This document shows positions 1 through 9,811 of a stretch of DNA of 64,000 nucleotides, piece by piece (positions within the stretch are counted from its first letter, which is position 1; each line of letters starts with the position of its first letter). The DNA lies in contig JAPQWV010000304.1 in NCBI GenBank assembly GCA_027422505.1, positions 496,001-560,000 on the forward strand. Reading direction: 5' to 3'. The translations under genes were made by a program, and so were the position numbers. The notes under the pieces were generated by a model. It was not told the origin of the DNA. It saw only the letters and a program-made list of their open reading frames with translations, and ran no database searches. The stretch comes from Craterostigma plantagineum. Its lineage: Eukaryota; Streptophyta; Magnoliopsida; Lamiales; Linderniaceae.

Positions 1-1360
1 TACACTATCTACTTTCTCGTGTTCTCACTTAAATTTATCGACAATGCTTGTATGTAATAATAGCATAAAATTGACAAATCATTAATAACACAATGGAGAG
101 AGGTGATGACTCATTAAATGAAAAAGTTGAAAGGAAAATGAAAAGGATACGGTTAATTAATTAATAAATTAAATGCAACATCTATAAATATATTTATGTA
201 TAATAGAGAGAGAAAAAAAAAAAAGGGAAAGTGAGACGCCTAAGTCGTAAACCACAAGGCTCATGCCTTTTCCCTCACTTTATCAAAGAATTCACCTTTA
301 ATTGCTTTCGAGTTCACCCACATTTGATTAATGAGTGCACATGAATTCGTGGATTGCTAGCTATCAACTTATTTATTTATATACACACACATATTTATTG
401 TAGGCACATCATAATTCATAGACACCAAAATATAGTAATATTGCGACCGAGTCGTATTTATATATCAAACATTGCATTAATTTAAACGGCCATCTGATGA
501 TTACTCCTACACCAATATGCTGCAATACAATAACACACCAATACGGGCAACTTCCACTAAATCATTACGTTTTCTATAAGATAATGTACGAGTATATATG
601 TTCAAAAATGCAAAACTCACATAATGCTAGTTGTATTTATTAATTTATTTGAATAATAATTCGGCTTCAAGACATACAGATAAGAGTCGGAAAAGTCCCA
701 TTTTTTTCAGACATGCTGGTGCATAGGGAGGCAATTGGCTAGTTAGAAATCTCAGAGATAAGTTGTCTCTAACATAATATAAGTCATAGCATTATATTTA
801 AATGATGTAGAAGCATTTTCATGTCGCACGTGCCAACCATGTGGGATTAATCGTGCGACCCACAAACTCAGAGCCAAGTATAATACATCTGTGACACAGT
901 GACAGCCTAATTAATCAGATAAAGAGCCTCATTAACTTAATTAAATAGATTTGGTTAATTATCTCACTCCTATTGGGACAGACATTAGACCACGTGGTTC
1001 TTCAGACTTTATTGCATCGTTTTTAGCTGCTAAAGCTTTAGGGAATCGTTGCAAGAAATGTTTATGGAGTTCGAACTATGGAAGAGACCTACTTGGGCAA
1101 TAAAAGTCAACGACATAACTTTGGATTCGTTGACTTTTTAGGCTGTGCTGAGCCTCTGCCCATGGAAGTGGGACGATGCGATGATTCAAATCCCTTTCAA
1201 CATACGCAACGTAAACAAAAGTCAATAAAATCAGAGCTTATAGCCTGTCAAGCAAAATAGAAATTTGTTTTTATAAAAAAAATATATTACTACTTTTTTT
1301 CTTACCTTATGATAAGGTACCAACAAAGTAGCCAGGCAAGAAGCTGGGTTGTTCTTATAA
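1..1360. other. AT-rich intergenic DNA, distal SAR1 upstream region
   Basis: No supported gene is visible here. The one short open frame near 1078-1260 resembles no known protein and has no codon signature. The stretch is AT-rich and holds two perfect G-box cores (CACGTG) at 827-832 and 991-996, which in plants are bound by bZIP and bHLH factors. Whether they act on the SAR1 gene downstream cannot be told from the sequence. Confidence 0.5.
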
Positions 1361-1369
1361 ACTGAATAA

Positions 1370-1435
1370 TGGGCCATATCCTTCATTTATTCAGCCCAAT
1401 AAAATAGTGGGCCTTTACGAACAGTGAAGCCCAAT
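1370..1435 (+). promoter_or_regulatory. Site II (TGGGCC/GCCCA) cluster upstream of SAR1
   Basis: Four GCCCA/TGGGC cores in both orientations lie within about 65 bases, 220-285 bases before the SAR1 start codon. In plants this motif (site II, bound by TCP factors) is typical of constitutively expressed, growth-linked promoters. The motifs are seen; the regulatory role is inferred from family knowledge. Confidence 0.45.
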
Positions 1436-1654
1436 CAGGGATGCGCAAGTTAGACAGTTGCTCTCAGTAAGTTCTAAACTACGCATGTTATTCCGCGCAA
1501 TTGAAACTCCACTCTCTCACTATCAATCCAATCCCCCACCTAACAACGCCTAACAATTCTCTCCTCTCAAAACACGCAGTAAAAGGAGGACAAAAGGGTG
1601 AAGAAAATCGCTGTCTAGATCTAGTTTTGCAACAGCAGCGAAGAAGGATCGAAG

Positions 1655-2818
1655 ATGTTTCTCTTGGACTGGTTCTACGGAGTGTTGGCGTCTCTAGGAC
1701 TGTGGCAGAAGGAGGCTAAGATACTGTTCCTTGGCCTCGATAACGCAGGGAAGACCACACTCCTTCACATGCTCAAGGACGAGGTGATTTTTTTTTTTTT
1801 TCAATTATTTAATAATTGTTTGATTCGGTTTAGGTGAGCTCGGTTAATTTGATTGCGCGAGGCTTTTGTGCGTTTCAATGATGCAGAGATTAGTACAGCA
1901 TCAGCCGACGCAGTATCCTACCTCGGAGGAGCTCAGTATCGGCAAAATCAAGTTTAAAGCCTTTGATTTGGGAGGGCATCAGATCGCGCGTAGGGTTTGG
2001 AAGGATTATTACGCCAAGGTTCGTAAGTCTTTCGATTAGATTTTCGAAACGGCTTCTCTTCGCATGTGTTGCTGTTGGCTTGTACAGGAAAAAAACAATG
2101 AATCTTCGATCGTGATACTTGTAGTTTTCCTTGCAGTTGTGAACTGAATCATCCAGTGATCGACAGTAGGTTGCTCGATTATTCATGAAAGGGCAAATGA
2201 AAGAAGAAGCTAAATACAATAATTTCCATATTAAAATCTTTAGTATATTGAATGCATAGTTCATGCACATCTTGTTTGTGATAGAAGCGCCGTACCGAAA
2301 TCACTTAATCTGCATATTTCTCCCATTCCTTCGATGGTGTATTTCAAAAGATCAGTTCTGTTGCTTTCCTTTCAATTGCTCATCTGCGATATCCCCGTAT
2401 GGTTTCATTCTGGTTTGTTCTTCTGGTAAGAAGCACTAGCAATGGACCACATGAGAATTCCATTTCTTGACATATATCTTAAACTCACGTATAATTACAG
2501 GTAGATGCTGTAATCTACCTTGTGGACGCCTACGACAAAGAACGTTTCGCTGAATCCAAGAGAGAACTAGACGCGCTCCTCTCCGACGAGGCACTTGCCA
2601 ACGTTCCATTTCTAATCCTGGGAAACAAAATCGACATACCTTACGCTGCTTCTGAAGATGAGCTGCGTTACCACCTTGGCCTCGGTGGAGTGACGACTGG
2701 GAAAGGTAAGGTGAACCTTACTGATTCTAATGTTCGCCCCATCGAGGTTTTCATGTGCAGCATCGTTCGCAAAATGGGGTACGGCGATGGCTTCAAATGG
2801 ATCTCTCAATACATATAG
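1655..2818 (+). CDS. SAR1: SAR1 small GTPase (COPII coat assembly)
   Basis: The product is an Arf-family GTPase that starts COPII vesicle budding at ER exit sites, where its GTP form inserts an N-terminal amphipathic helix and recruits SEC23/SEC24. Three exons are supported: 1655-1783, 1887-2018 and 2501-2818, joined by GT..AG introns and giving 192 residues, the usual family length. The start [17 protein letters not shown] is the hydrophobic helix. The P-loop GLDNAGKT lies at about 27-34, DLGG of switch II at about 73-76, and the NKID guanine-specificity motif at about 132. The C-terminus ends in KWISQYI, close to other plant SAR1 proteins. A longer overlapping frame that starts at 1501 is a leader artefact. 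The first intron begins with a long T run. I am very sure of the family; the paralogue (SAR1A, B or C type) cannot be settled. Confidence 0.96.
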
Positions 2819-3144
2819 CAGATCGATCCCCATTGAAATCGAATTTGATCGGTGCGCCGCACGAGCTCTTTCTTTTACGAATTACGGGGCAAAGAAGAAG
2901 AAAAAAAACAGCCCACCTCAGGTGGATGGTGTTAATTTTTTTTTTTTAATTTTTTTTGGTTTTTATTCAGTTGCTTAAACTTGTTCTTTGTAAAATAAAT
3001 TGAAATTTGAGTGCTCCTATTCTGGAAACTTATTTGATGATAACTGTCTCTTTTCTCTTGGGAAATAATATTAATGTAATTATATATTACTATTAAATGG
3101 AAAAAATTAGTTGAAGAAGGTTCCCAGATCCAAATTATCTTTAA

Positions 3145-4226
3145 GAGCATCTCCAACGCAACGCATAAAAATACAGGTAATATTATACAATAATACAGTT
3201 GCTACAGTGCTTTTACCACAACACATAAACTCTATTTTCTACACTAGTTTTCACTCCAACCCATTAACTCTATTTTTACACTAAAAATCAAATTCCTAAA
3301 TATTACTATCATAATTGACTTATTAAACTTTATTTTACAAAATTAAAAAGTCAATATATTTCAATTATTAATATTTAAATAAATGATAAAATTAGCATAT
3401 TGTTTAATTTTATTTTTTTATATTAAATAAAAATATATTATTTTTAATTTTTTTTATTATTATAATAGTGTATCAAATATTTTAAATATAATAAAATATG
3501 TATTATTAAATAAATATAATAGATTTAAAATTCTATTTTTGTGTTAAAAATTGTGCGTACTCTAGATCTAGAGTTCCTCTGCTGATCAACACAATATTTG
3601 TGTTATTAGAGCATCTCCAACGGGTACTTTACTTTTGTGTAAAACACAAAAATAGAGTACGATTCTACTCAACGGGACTTTATATTTAACACAAATATTG
3701 TGTTGATCAGCAGAGAAACTCTACATCTAGAGTACGCACAATTTTTAACAAAAAATAGAGTTTCAATTTCTATTTATATTTATTTAGTAATACATATTTT
3801 ATTATATTTAAATATTTGATATTATAATACAAATAAAATTAAAAATAATATAATTTTATTTATATAATAAAATTAAATTTAAATAATATGCTAATTTTAT
3901 CATTCATGTAATTTTTAAATATTAATAATTAAAATACATTGAATTTTTAATTTTATATAATAAAGTTTAATAAGTCAATTATGATAGTAAAATATAGGAA
4001 TTTGATTTTTAGTGTAAAAATAGAGTTCATGGGTTGGAGAGAAAACTAGTGTAGAAAATAGAGTTTATGGGTTGGAGTAAAAGCACTGTAACAACTGTAT
4101 TATTGTGTAATATTACCTTTATTTTTATGCGTTGCATTGGAGATGCTCTTATAGAGTCCCATTGGAGTAAGATCGTACTCTATTTTTGTGTTTTACACAA
4201 AAACAAAGTATCCGTTGGAGAAGCTC
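3145..4226 (-). mobile_element. Outer MITE copy, interrupted by a second copy
   Basis: Read on the minus strand the element starts at 4226 and ends at 3145, with terminal sequence GAGC(A/T)TCTCCAACG at both ends. Its two halves, 3145-3605 and 4152-4226, join into about 539 bases once the inner insertion and one TTA are removed, matching the 540-base length of the inner copy. Outer flanks are TAA on the left and CGA on the right, so no clean target duplication remains. There is no coding capacity. The terminal motif and the TTA/TAA preference fit Tourist-like (PIF/Harbinger) MITEs; that family assignment is an inference. Confidence 0.75.
3609..4148 (+). mobile_element. Inner MITE copy with TTA target duplication
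   Basis: This 540-base, AT-rich, non-coding element starts GAGCATCTCCAACG and ends with the inverted form GGAGATGCTC. It is flanked by TTA at 3606-3608 and again at 4149-4151, a 3-base target duplication as made by PIF/Harbinger transposases. It is the reverse complement of the element it sits in: the segment around 3545-3600 is mirrored at about 3685-3750, and 3609-3680 is mirrored at 4155-4226. The pair therefore forms a palindrome of about 1 kb. Confidence 0.85.
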
Positions 4227-4384
4227 CGAGCGATTGATTGCGATATAATGCACTTCCACACAACAAACGTCATCCACGATTTTATTACACCCTCGCCACT
4301 TTATCGTTTTTAATTTCAACATTTTTTTAAAACTAATATTAAAATAAGAAATTAGCACCAATCAAACACTCTCTCTCTCCTTCC

Positions 4385-4392
4385 TATAAATA
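4385..4392 (+). promoter_or_regulatory. TATA box of the bZIP gene
   Basis: TATAAATA sits in a CT-rich context about 400 bases before the uORF of the bZIP gene and just downstream of the MITE pair. A good donor sequence (AAG then GTATGT) near 4450 suggests that the leader may contain an intron, but I could not fix its acceptor. Confidence 0.55.
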
Positions 4393-4791
4393 CCCCCTCT
4401 TTTTCTACATGTAGCCTTTCTTTCGCTCGGCTTAGCAACTTATCTACAAGGTATGTATTTCCTTTGTTCTTTGCTTTTCGTCTCTTCGTTTTTCTTTTTC
4501 CGTATTTCTATGCCGTCTTTTCTTTCTGTTTATCTTTTTTTTTTTGTTTCCATTCTGCTATTCAATTGTGTTTTTTCTATTATGTCTGCTTAATTTGATG
4601 CTTTTGTTGTTGATTTGTCGTTTCATACGATTTTTTTTGTTTTCTTTTTTCCTCTACAGATCGATCATTCTGCTCACATCAATTTTGGTTTTTTTTTTTT
4701 TTTTAAATTTCCAGTTCAGTAAGAATTCATTCACAATAGAAACTTGTTCAGCTGAATTCAGACCGATCGATTCCATGTTTCGTGAGGTTTT

Positions 4792-4878
4792 ATGACGTTT
4801 GGTATATTGATGCGTCGTATTCGAATCCTCCACTCCTTCTCAGTAGTCTTTCTATACTGGTTCTACGTTTTTTCATGA
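4792..4878 (+). CDS. SC-peptide uORF in the bZIP leader
   Basis: This 28-codon upstream frame ends in SFSVVFLYWFYVFS and then TGA. That C-terminus is the hallmark of the sucrose-control peptide (conserved peptide uORF) found in the leaders of S1-group bZIP genes such as AtbZIP11, 2, 53, 44 and 1. There the nascent peptide stalls the ribosome when sucrose is high and represses the main frame. The frame could also start at the second ATG (4810). An in-frame TGA at 4783-4785 shows that it cannot start further upstream in unspliced RNA. It ends 133 bases before the main ATG. A different short frame (about 4775-4795) overlaps its start. The peptide is seen directly; sucrose control of this gene is inferred from the family. 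Confidence 0.9.
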   Translation: MTFGILMRRIRILHSFSVVFLYWFYVFS

Positions 4879-5011
4879 ATTAAGCCCTCAGATACAAACT
4901 CCCTGTTTTCCGATCCCAATAATTTCCAATCAGCCTTACAATTCCAGTAAATATCCTCAAACCCCACCCACCCCAAGAAATAATTTCTCAAAGCCCCAAA
5001 AAATCCATCCT

Positions 5012-5431
5012 ATGGCTACGAATCCACGACCGACGAGCCCATTATCAGACATCGACGGCGAGAGGCAGAGGAAGCGCAAGCTTTCCAACCGCGAATCAGC
5101 TCGAAGGTCAAGGATGAGGAAGCAGCAGCGCCTAGACGAGCTCACAGCGCAAGCGACTCAACTGAAGGAAGAGAACAAAAAGCTAAGGGAAATGATAGAC
5201 GGGTCGAACCAATTGTACCTCAACGCTGCGTCCGAAAACAACGTGCTTAGGGCGCAGGCCACTGAGCTCGCGGACCGCCTCAAGTCTTTGAACACCCTCC
5301 TTCGAATTGCTTCTGATGTGAGCGGCCTGGCTTTTGATATCCCTGATGTGCCCGATGCTTTAGCCGAGCCGTGGCAGATGCCTTGCGCTGTTCTGCCTAT
5401 AGCGGCTTCTGCTGACATGTTTCAGTATTGA
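5012..5431 (+). CDS. S1-group bZIP transcription factor
   Basis: This is a 139-residue, intronless bZIP factor that binds ACGT-core DNA, usually as a heterodimer with C-group bZIPs, and acts in sugar/energy signalling and amino-acid metabolism. The basic region (about residues 19-40) shows the invariant N-x7-R at N26 and R34 within NRESARRSRMRKQQR. A leucine-type heptad zipper follows to about residue 95. Small size, single exon and the SC-peptide uORF upstream together place it in group S1, nearest the bZIP11/44/2/53 set; I cannot pick the exact orthologue. Downstream it is convergent with the CLPP5 pseudogene. Confidence 0.95.
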   Translation: MATNPRPTSPLSDIDGERQRKRKLSNRESARRSRMRKQQRLDELTAQATQLKEENKKLREMIDGSNQLYLNAASENNVLRAQATELADRLKSLNTLLRIASDVSGLAFDIPDVPDALAEPWQMPCAVLPIAASADMFQY

Positions 5432-5787
5432 ACAGCGTCGGAGGGGGAAAAATGTGAGAAAGGTATGATTTTGTGTGCTTGCTTGAGTTTTTACGGTTCG
5501 TGTAGACTCTATGGTTGTGGTTTTTTTTATTTAGGTGTTTGCTTCATGGTAAGATTGTGGGGAGCTCGTTTTCTTACGTTAAGGTTATGTTTGTGCTGTG
5601 TCTGAAAGTGTTGGAATGGGATTGTAATGTAATAACTGCGCTTATGAATCGATTGTCAAATGGATTTTTGTTTTATTACATGTCGAAAATGGTTCTAAAT
5701 ACTTTAGACTCTCTGCCTTGGGGAAGACATGATGAAATCTGGCTAATTAGTAAACAAGTCAGGAGAATAACTTATGACACAATGTTG

Positions 5788-6888
5788 CTATGCTTCGGCT
5801 GCAAGAGGCTGTAGGGCTTTAAGAGGGTTCAAGATAACGCCATCTATTAAACCGTTGCTTCTTTGGCGCTCATGAAAAAATAGCGGTCAGTATCTTGGTT
5901 GATCTTCTCAAGGCTCTGACCAGTGTGGTAGGCTAAGTAACCGTTTAAGTTTGCCTTGTGATGCCAGCATTTCGTTCGCCTGATTGGCACGAAACAAAAA
6001 AAGAGTTTGATTGGCACGAAACAAAAAAAGAGTTGTAGTATTTTCGTCTAACATTTGAAGATCGAAAACTCTCTGATTGATTACCTGAATATCAATGTCT
6101 GTTTGTCCTCCTTGAGCTCCACCAAGAGGTTGATGTATCATTATCCTCGAATTGGAAGGCTGTATCTTTTTCCTTCAGAGAACCAAGTAGTGTTGGCCAT
6201 ATCATCATCCACAGGTCCACCGCATCTTATTATTCTCTACAAAACAAAGCCATAGCATATGAACATAGAAAGAAAAAAAAACACAGGACTACTAAGAACC
6301 ATCGACTCATCTGGAGAATAATCTTACGTATTGGAAAAGCTGACTGATAACACTCATGAAACGCTCTTGCATCATGGGAGGTGGGGCCTGTCCTCCTTGA
6401 GCGTATGCTGGAAAGTACGGCGATGATGGAATTTGCAAGTCCTCCCTACAAATACCATGGAAATTGTGTTCGTCATTGTAACCAAACATAAAAACTTAGG
6501 CATAGCTCAGTTTCTACTAGAAGTTTCTACTACTCAGCTCTCAGCTGATTCTACTTTAAAGGTTTTGGTAGCAACACCAAACAGACCAAGAGAATGTCCA
6601 AAAGAATCAACGCCAAGCAACAATTAGGGGACATAAAGGAAACCCAATACGCTGGGATGAACATCCAATAGCAGAAACATACTCAGAGGCTGACCTAATT
6701 GACCAAATGCCCTGACGCAAGTTGTGGCTTTGGCTCGACGCATAAACAGCCTTGATTGAGGAGCTTCCGAATTTTCCACTCGATACAGGGAATGGAGACA
6801 CGACGATGCTTTGCTATGGAATGTGAAAGGAGGAGAGGAGCCGTTCAATCTGAGAAGCGATGCCGAAAAGGAAGATGAGACGCACGAG
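5788..6888 (-). pseudogene. CLPP5: Decayed plastid Clp protease subunit gene (CLPP5-like)
   Basis: Minus-strand sequence matches plastid ClpP5 from the N-terminus (near 6885) to the stop (5788-5790). Recognisable pieces are a transit-peptide exon ending in LNGSSPPF-type sequence, an exon containing SSPYFPAYAQ and QERFMSVISQLFQY (to 6328), an exon starting at 6236 with RIIRCGGPVDDDMAN, a MIHQPLGGAQGGQTDIDIQ block ending at 6085, and a last exon from 5979. Damage is extensive: no start codon, a frame change inside exon 1, a deletion joining DDDMAN directly to the KRYSLP region so that the segment with the catalytic serine is gone, a one-base loss just before MIHQP, a one-base gain before the [13 protein letters not shown] block, and a small deletion near the C-terminus. 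Several splice sites remain intact, so it is a decayed genomic duplicate, not a processed copy. A working ClpP5 gene must lie elsewhere. Confidence 0.88.
5981..6034 (-). repeat. 27-bp tandem duplication at a pseudogene splice acceptor
   Basis: The unit TGATTGGCACGAAACAAAAA plus AAGAGTT (plus-strand reading) occurs twice without change, at 5981-6007 and 6008-6034. On the minus strand it carries the pyrimidine-rich tract and acceptor of the last CLPP5 exon, so the pseudogene has two potential acceptors. Confidence 0.85.
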
Positions 6889-7408
6889 TGAATAGCTTAA
6901 TGTGGTAATATCTGATTATCTGCATCTTAATTTTACGGTATTTTGAATACTAATTTCAGTAATTCTTTTAGAAAAATTTCCATCCCTAAAAAAAAGAAAT
7001 ATTTATGATTGATATGATACTTTGCCAACGATAGATTTCAATGTATTTATTTTTGTCGTTGAAAATATGTTTATTTCCTCACGTTCTCTTATGTTCTTCT
7101 TCTCCACATAATAATCAACGATCGATTAGTAATAATTAAGAAAATACAAAAAGAAAACCACAAAAAATTCAACATATACGGAAACTCCGTTCAGTAACTA
7201 ACAATAATCCCAATAATAAAAAATCACCTCATATTCTTCGTTTTAGAGCCTCATGGAATCCGAGCATAAAAAAAGAAAACTAAATAAAATGGACTCGAAA
7301 CCCGCCCACGCCGAAAACTGATACGACGAAAACGAACTTACAAGACGAGCCCTCGACCAAGTACGAGGATACAACACCTTCACCATGCAAGTAACTAAAG
7401 TCAATTTC
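6889..7408. other. AT-rich intergenic stretch
   Basis: No gene, RNA or clear repeat seen. The right part (about 7240-7408) is probably the 3' untranslated region of the minus-strand IES2-like gene. Confidence 0.4.
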
Positions 7409-9811
7409 TTACAACATTGACCCTTCGCCCTGCATCTTTTCGGTGATCGCCTTGTAGCATTGTAGGCTGCAGAGGGGAAGCTTCGACTTGGAGTCACGGT
7501 ACTTGTAAGGATTCGTACAGGTGGGACCTGCGCACTTCTCACGCGGGGGAGGATAACTACGTTTCAAGAAGGAAATGTGTTAACTTCAACAAAAGGATTG
7601 CTCCCCGAGAGACTTAAGACCGAGACAAATATGACAATTCCATACCTTGAAGACTTAGGTTCGAATATCTTAGGGAAGCCCATCTCTTTCGGGAAGGTAA
7701 CTGTAGTACCAGTTGGGCCGATCACCGTCCTAATGATGTTCGATGAAAGCATTTCGGCAGTCACAGCTTTCTCCTGAGTTTGGGTGAGTAAGGAATTAGC
7801 GGTTCGTTCTTTACAGCAGTACTAGTAGAAAAGAAATAATCCCCATGAGCACAAGGCGTAAATAAAATACCTGGGCCAACTCTTCTTGGCGCTTCTTCGT
7901 CTTCTCTTCTCTCTTCTTCCTACTAGAATCTTGACCTAATATCTTTCGTATAGCCTCAGCCTATCAAGACAAACCGAAGACAAAGAGCTCATTCTACCAT
8001 GAAATAACACTATAAAGAAGACGGGCCCCATATTATATGGAACTACCTCTGATTCACGAGCAGCCTTCTCATTCTGCAGTTTACGCCTTTGAGCAGCTTC
8101 CACCTTCTTCAGCTGCAGTTCTACCTCTGAAAGCTTTTCTTTTTGTTCTGTGAACATCGGAAATTATTATAGACAGACAGAACGAGCAAATGATTCTAGG
8201 ACAATGAATACACAAAAGTCAAGTGATGTAAAACTGAAAAATCTATACGTACTTCGAGATGGCGCAGGTGGCAATCCATTGGGAAACTCAACTTGGCTCG
8301 TCGAAGGAGCTGCAGAAGAAGCATCTTTGCTCAAAAGGGCTCGTTGACGAGATGTAAGGGATATTTCCCTTTTGCTTTCCATAGGCAACTCTGATAAAAG
8401 ACCCTTCTTTTGCGTCTTTACAGCCCCTTCAGTTTCGCCGTCGGCCGATAGCTCTTCATCTTCCTCATAATCTACATCTTCAGATCTAACCCTCTTGCCA
8501 TTATGATTGACTTTTCCAACACGTTCAGAATTAGTCTTCTGTGATTTTCTCGCAGATTCTGCATCAAATTCTTTGTTTCCTGCTATTTTTGAAGTCTTGA
8601 GTTTCTCCAGGTAACGGATCTCATCGTCGTCGTCGTCGTCTTCTTCGTCAAAGTCCTTGTCCATAACCCGTCTCTTAGGCACCCTTTTGCTCTTACGAAC
8701 AGCATCTGATTTATCACCGTGCTGCTTTTCTGCAGCATTCTTTGTTGATGTTCTCCCCATATCCTCTCTCCCTAAGCTGAGATTACCCTTCGAGAAATCC
8801 TGCCAAGGGAGCCCTTGCAAGCTGCTGTTCTTATCCAACTGTAGGAGATAATGACATTCGTCAAATACGCGTGCCGATAATTGGAAAAATGTAATAAAGA
8901 GGCATAACCACGTGAGAAAAGAAACGAGGATTTCCTTGTCTAATAATATTATTACAGCAACAATCTTGACCTGAATGGAGGAGATCTTTCTTGTCATCAA
9001 AGAATAGTAACAAAGTCAAAATCAGTATTCATTCATATATCAAGAATCATCACTATGGATATAGACTAAGAGCAATTGACTCGAAGGTTTGAGCCCACGG
9101 CCCTCTAAGTCAGCATCTCAACCAAGTTGCTCACACTTATGCGACTAAACAAAGTTTATGACTATAAATGCATGATGGCTTTAGATAAAACATTTTGCAA
9201 CTCAACAATTGAGATGATGATTTACTCCTAGCTATTTGGATAGAGGTAGAGACACGGGCAATCCTTCATAAGCATAGAAAAAAGGCGTTTGGATAATCAT
9301 AAAAAACATTCCATAGTTACACGTAAGGGTTTCAAATCACAGCGACAAATGGTAAAAACTTAAAAACCCGATGATTCACCTTCTGCTTCTGTTGAGCATT
9401 ATCTGAGGAAAGGTTGGCCTTCAGTAAAGGTCCATTCCCTGAGCCAGCGGTCGAACTGGATTTGGTTTGTATTGTCTGCGTTACGCCGCCAACTTTCAAT
9501 TTAATCCTTTTCAACTTGTTCTCAGGTCGTTCCACTCCATCCGTTACACGATTGTCCTGGACAACAGTGGATCCATTACCAGATCCTGAAACTTGTAATG
9601 ACCTCGAAACACAGTGATTCAAGTCAAACATCTTCCCTCCATAGCTAGAATCCCCGAGGTTTTCGTCACTTGAAACCCTGCCCACATCATCTGAGAGCGG
9701 CGTAGATATGGGAGACTGCCCCTCCGTTTTAGGTCGCCTAGAAATTCGGCTTCTCCTTCTTCTTGCCCCTTGTCCTATACTATCCAACAAAGGCTCCTTG
9801 CTTTGATCCAT
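7409..9811 (-). CDS. INO80 complex subunit B / IES2-like, PAPA-1 and HIT zinc finger
   Basis: This is a predicted nuclear subunit of the INO80 chromatin remodeller. Six exons in minus order: 9811-9380, 8838-8253, 8147-8047, 7960-7871, 7773-7646 and 7556-7409. They give 494 residues, and all junctions keep frame. The N-terminal half is basic and low complexity, with an acidic run (DEEDDDDDDE) at about residue 208. The PAPA-1-like segment (about 300-400) is lysine/glutamate-rich and coiled (LSEVELQLKKVEAAQRRK). The C-terminus, EKCAGPTCTNPYKYRDSK followed by LCSLQCYKAI, is a HIT-type zinc finger with its cysteine pairs. The start is the first ATG of a long first exon (MDQSKEPLL). Its promoter faces the NOMO gene. 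Arabidopsis has more than one such paralogue, so I give no symbol. Confidence 0.88.

Noticed and set aside
1078..1260. 60-codon open frame upstream of SAR1
   Set aside because: No similarity recognised, no promoter or splice context; expected by chance in this length of DNA.
8590..8660. GTC/GTCGTC trinucleotide run in the IES2-like gene
   Set aside because: Simply encodes the acidic DEDDDD tract of the protein.
9070..9130. Intron sequence of the IES2-like gene with GTTTGAGCCC-type wording that recalls a tRNA-derived SINE or tRNA 3' half
   Set aside because: No cloverleaf, no A/B box pair at proper spacing, no poly(A) tail.
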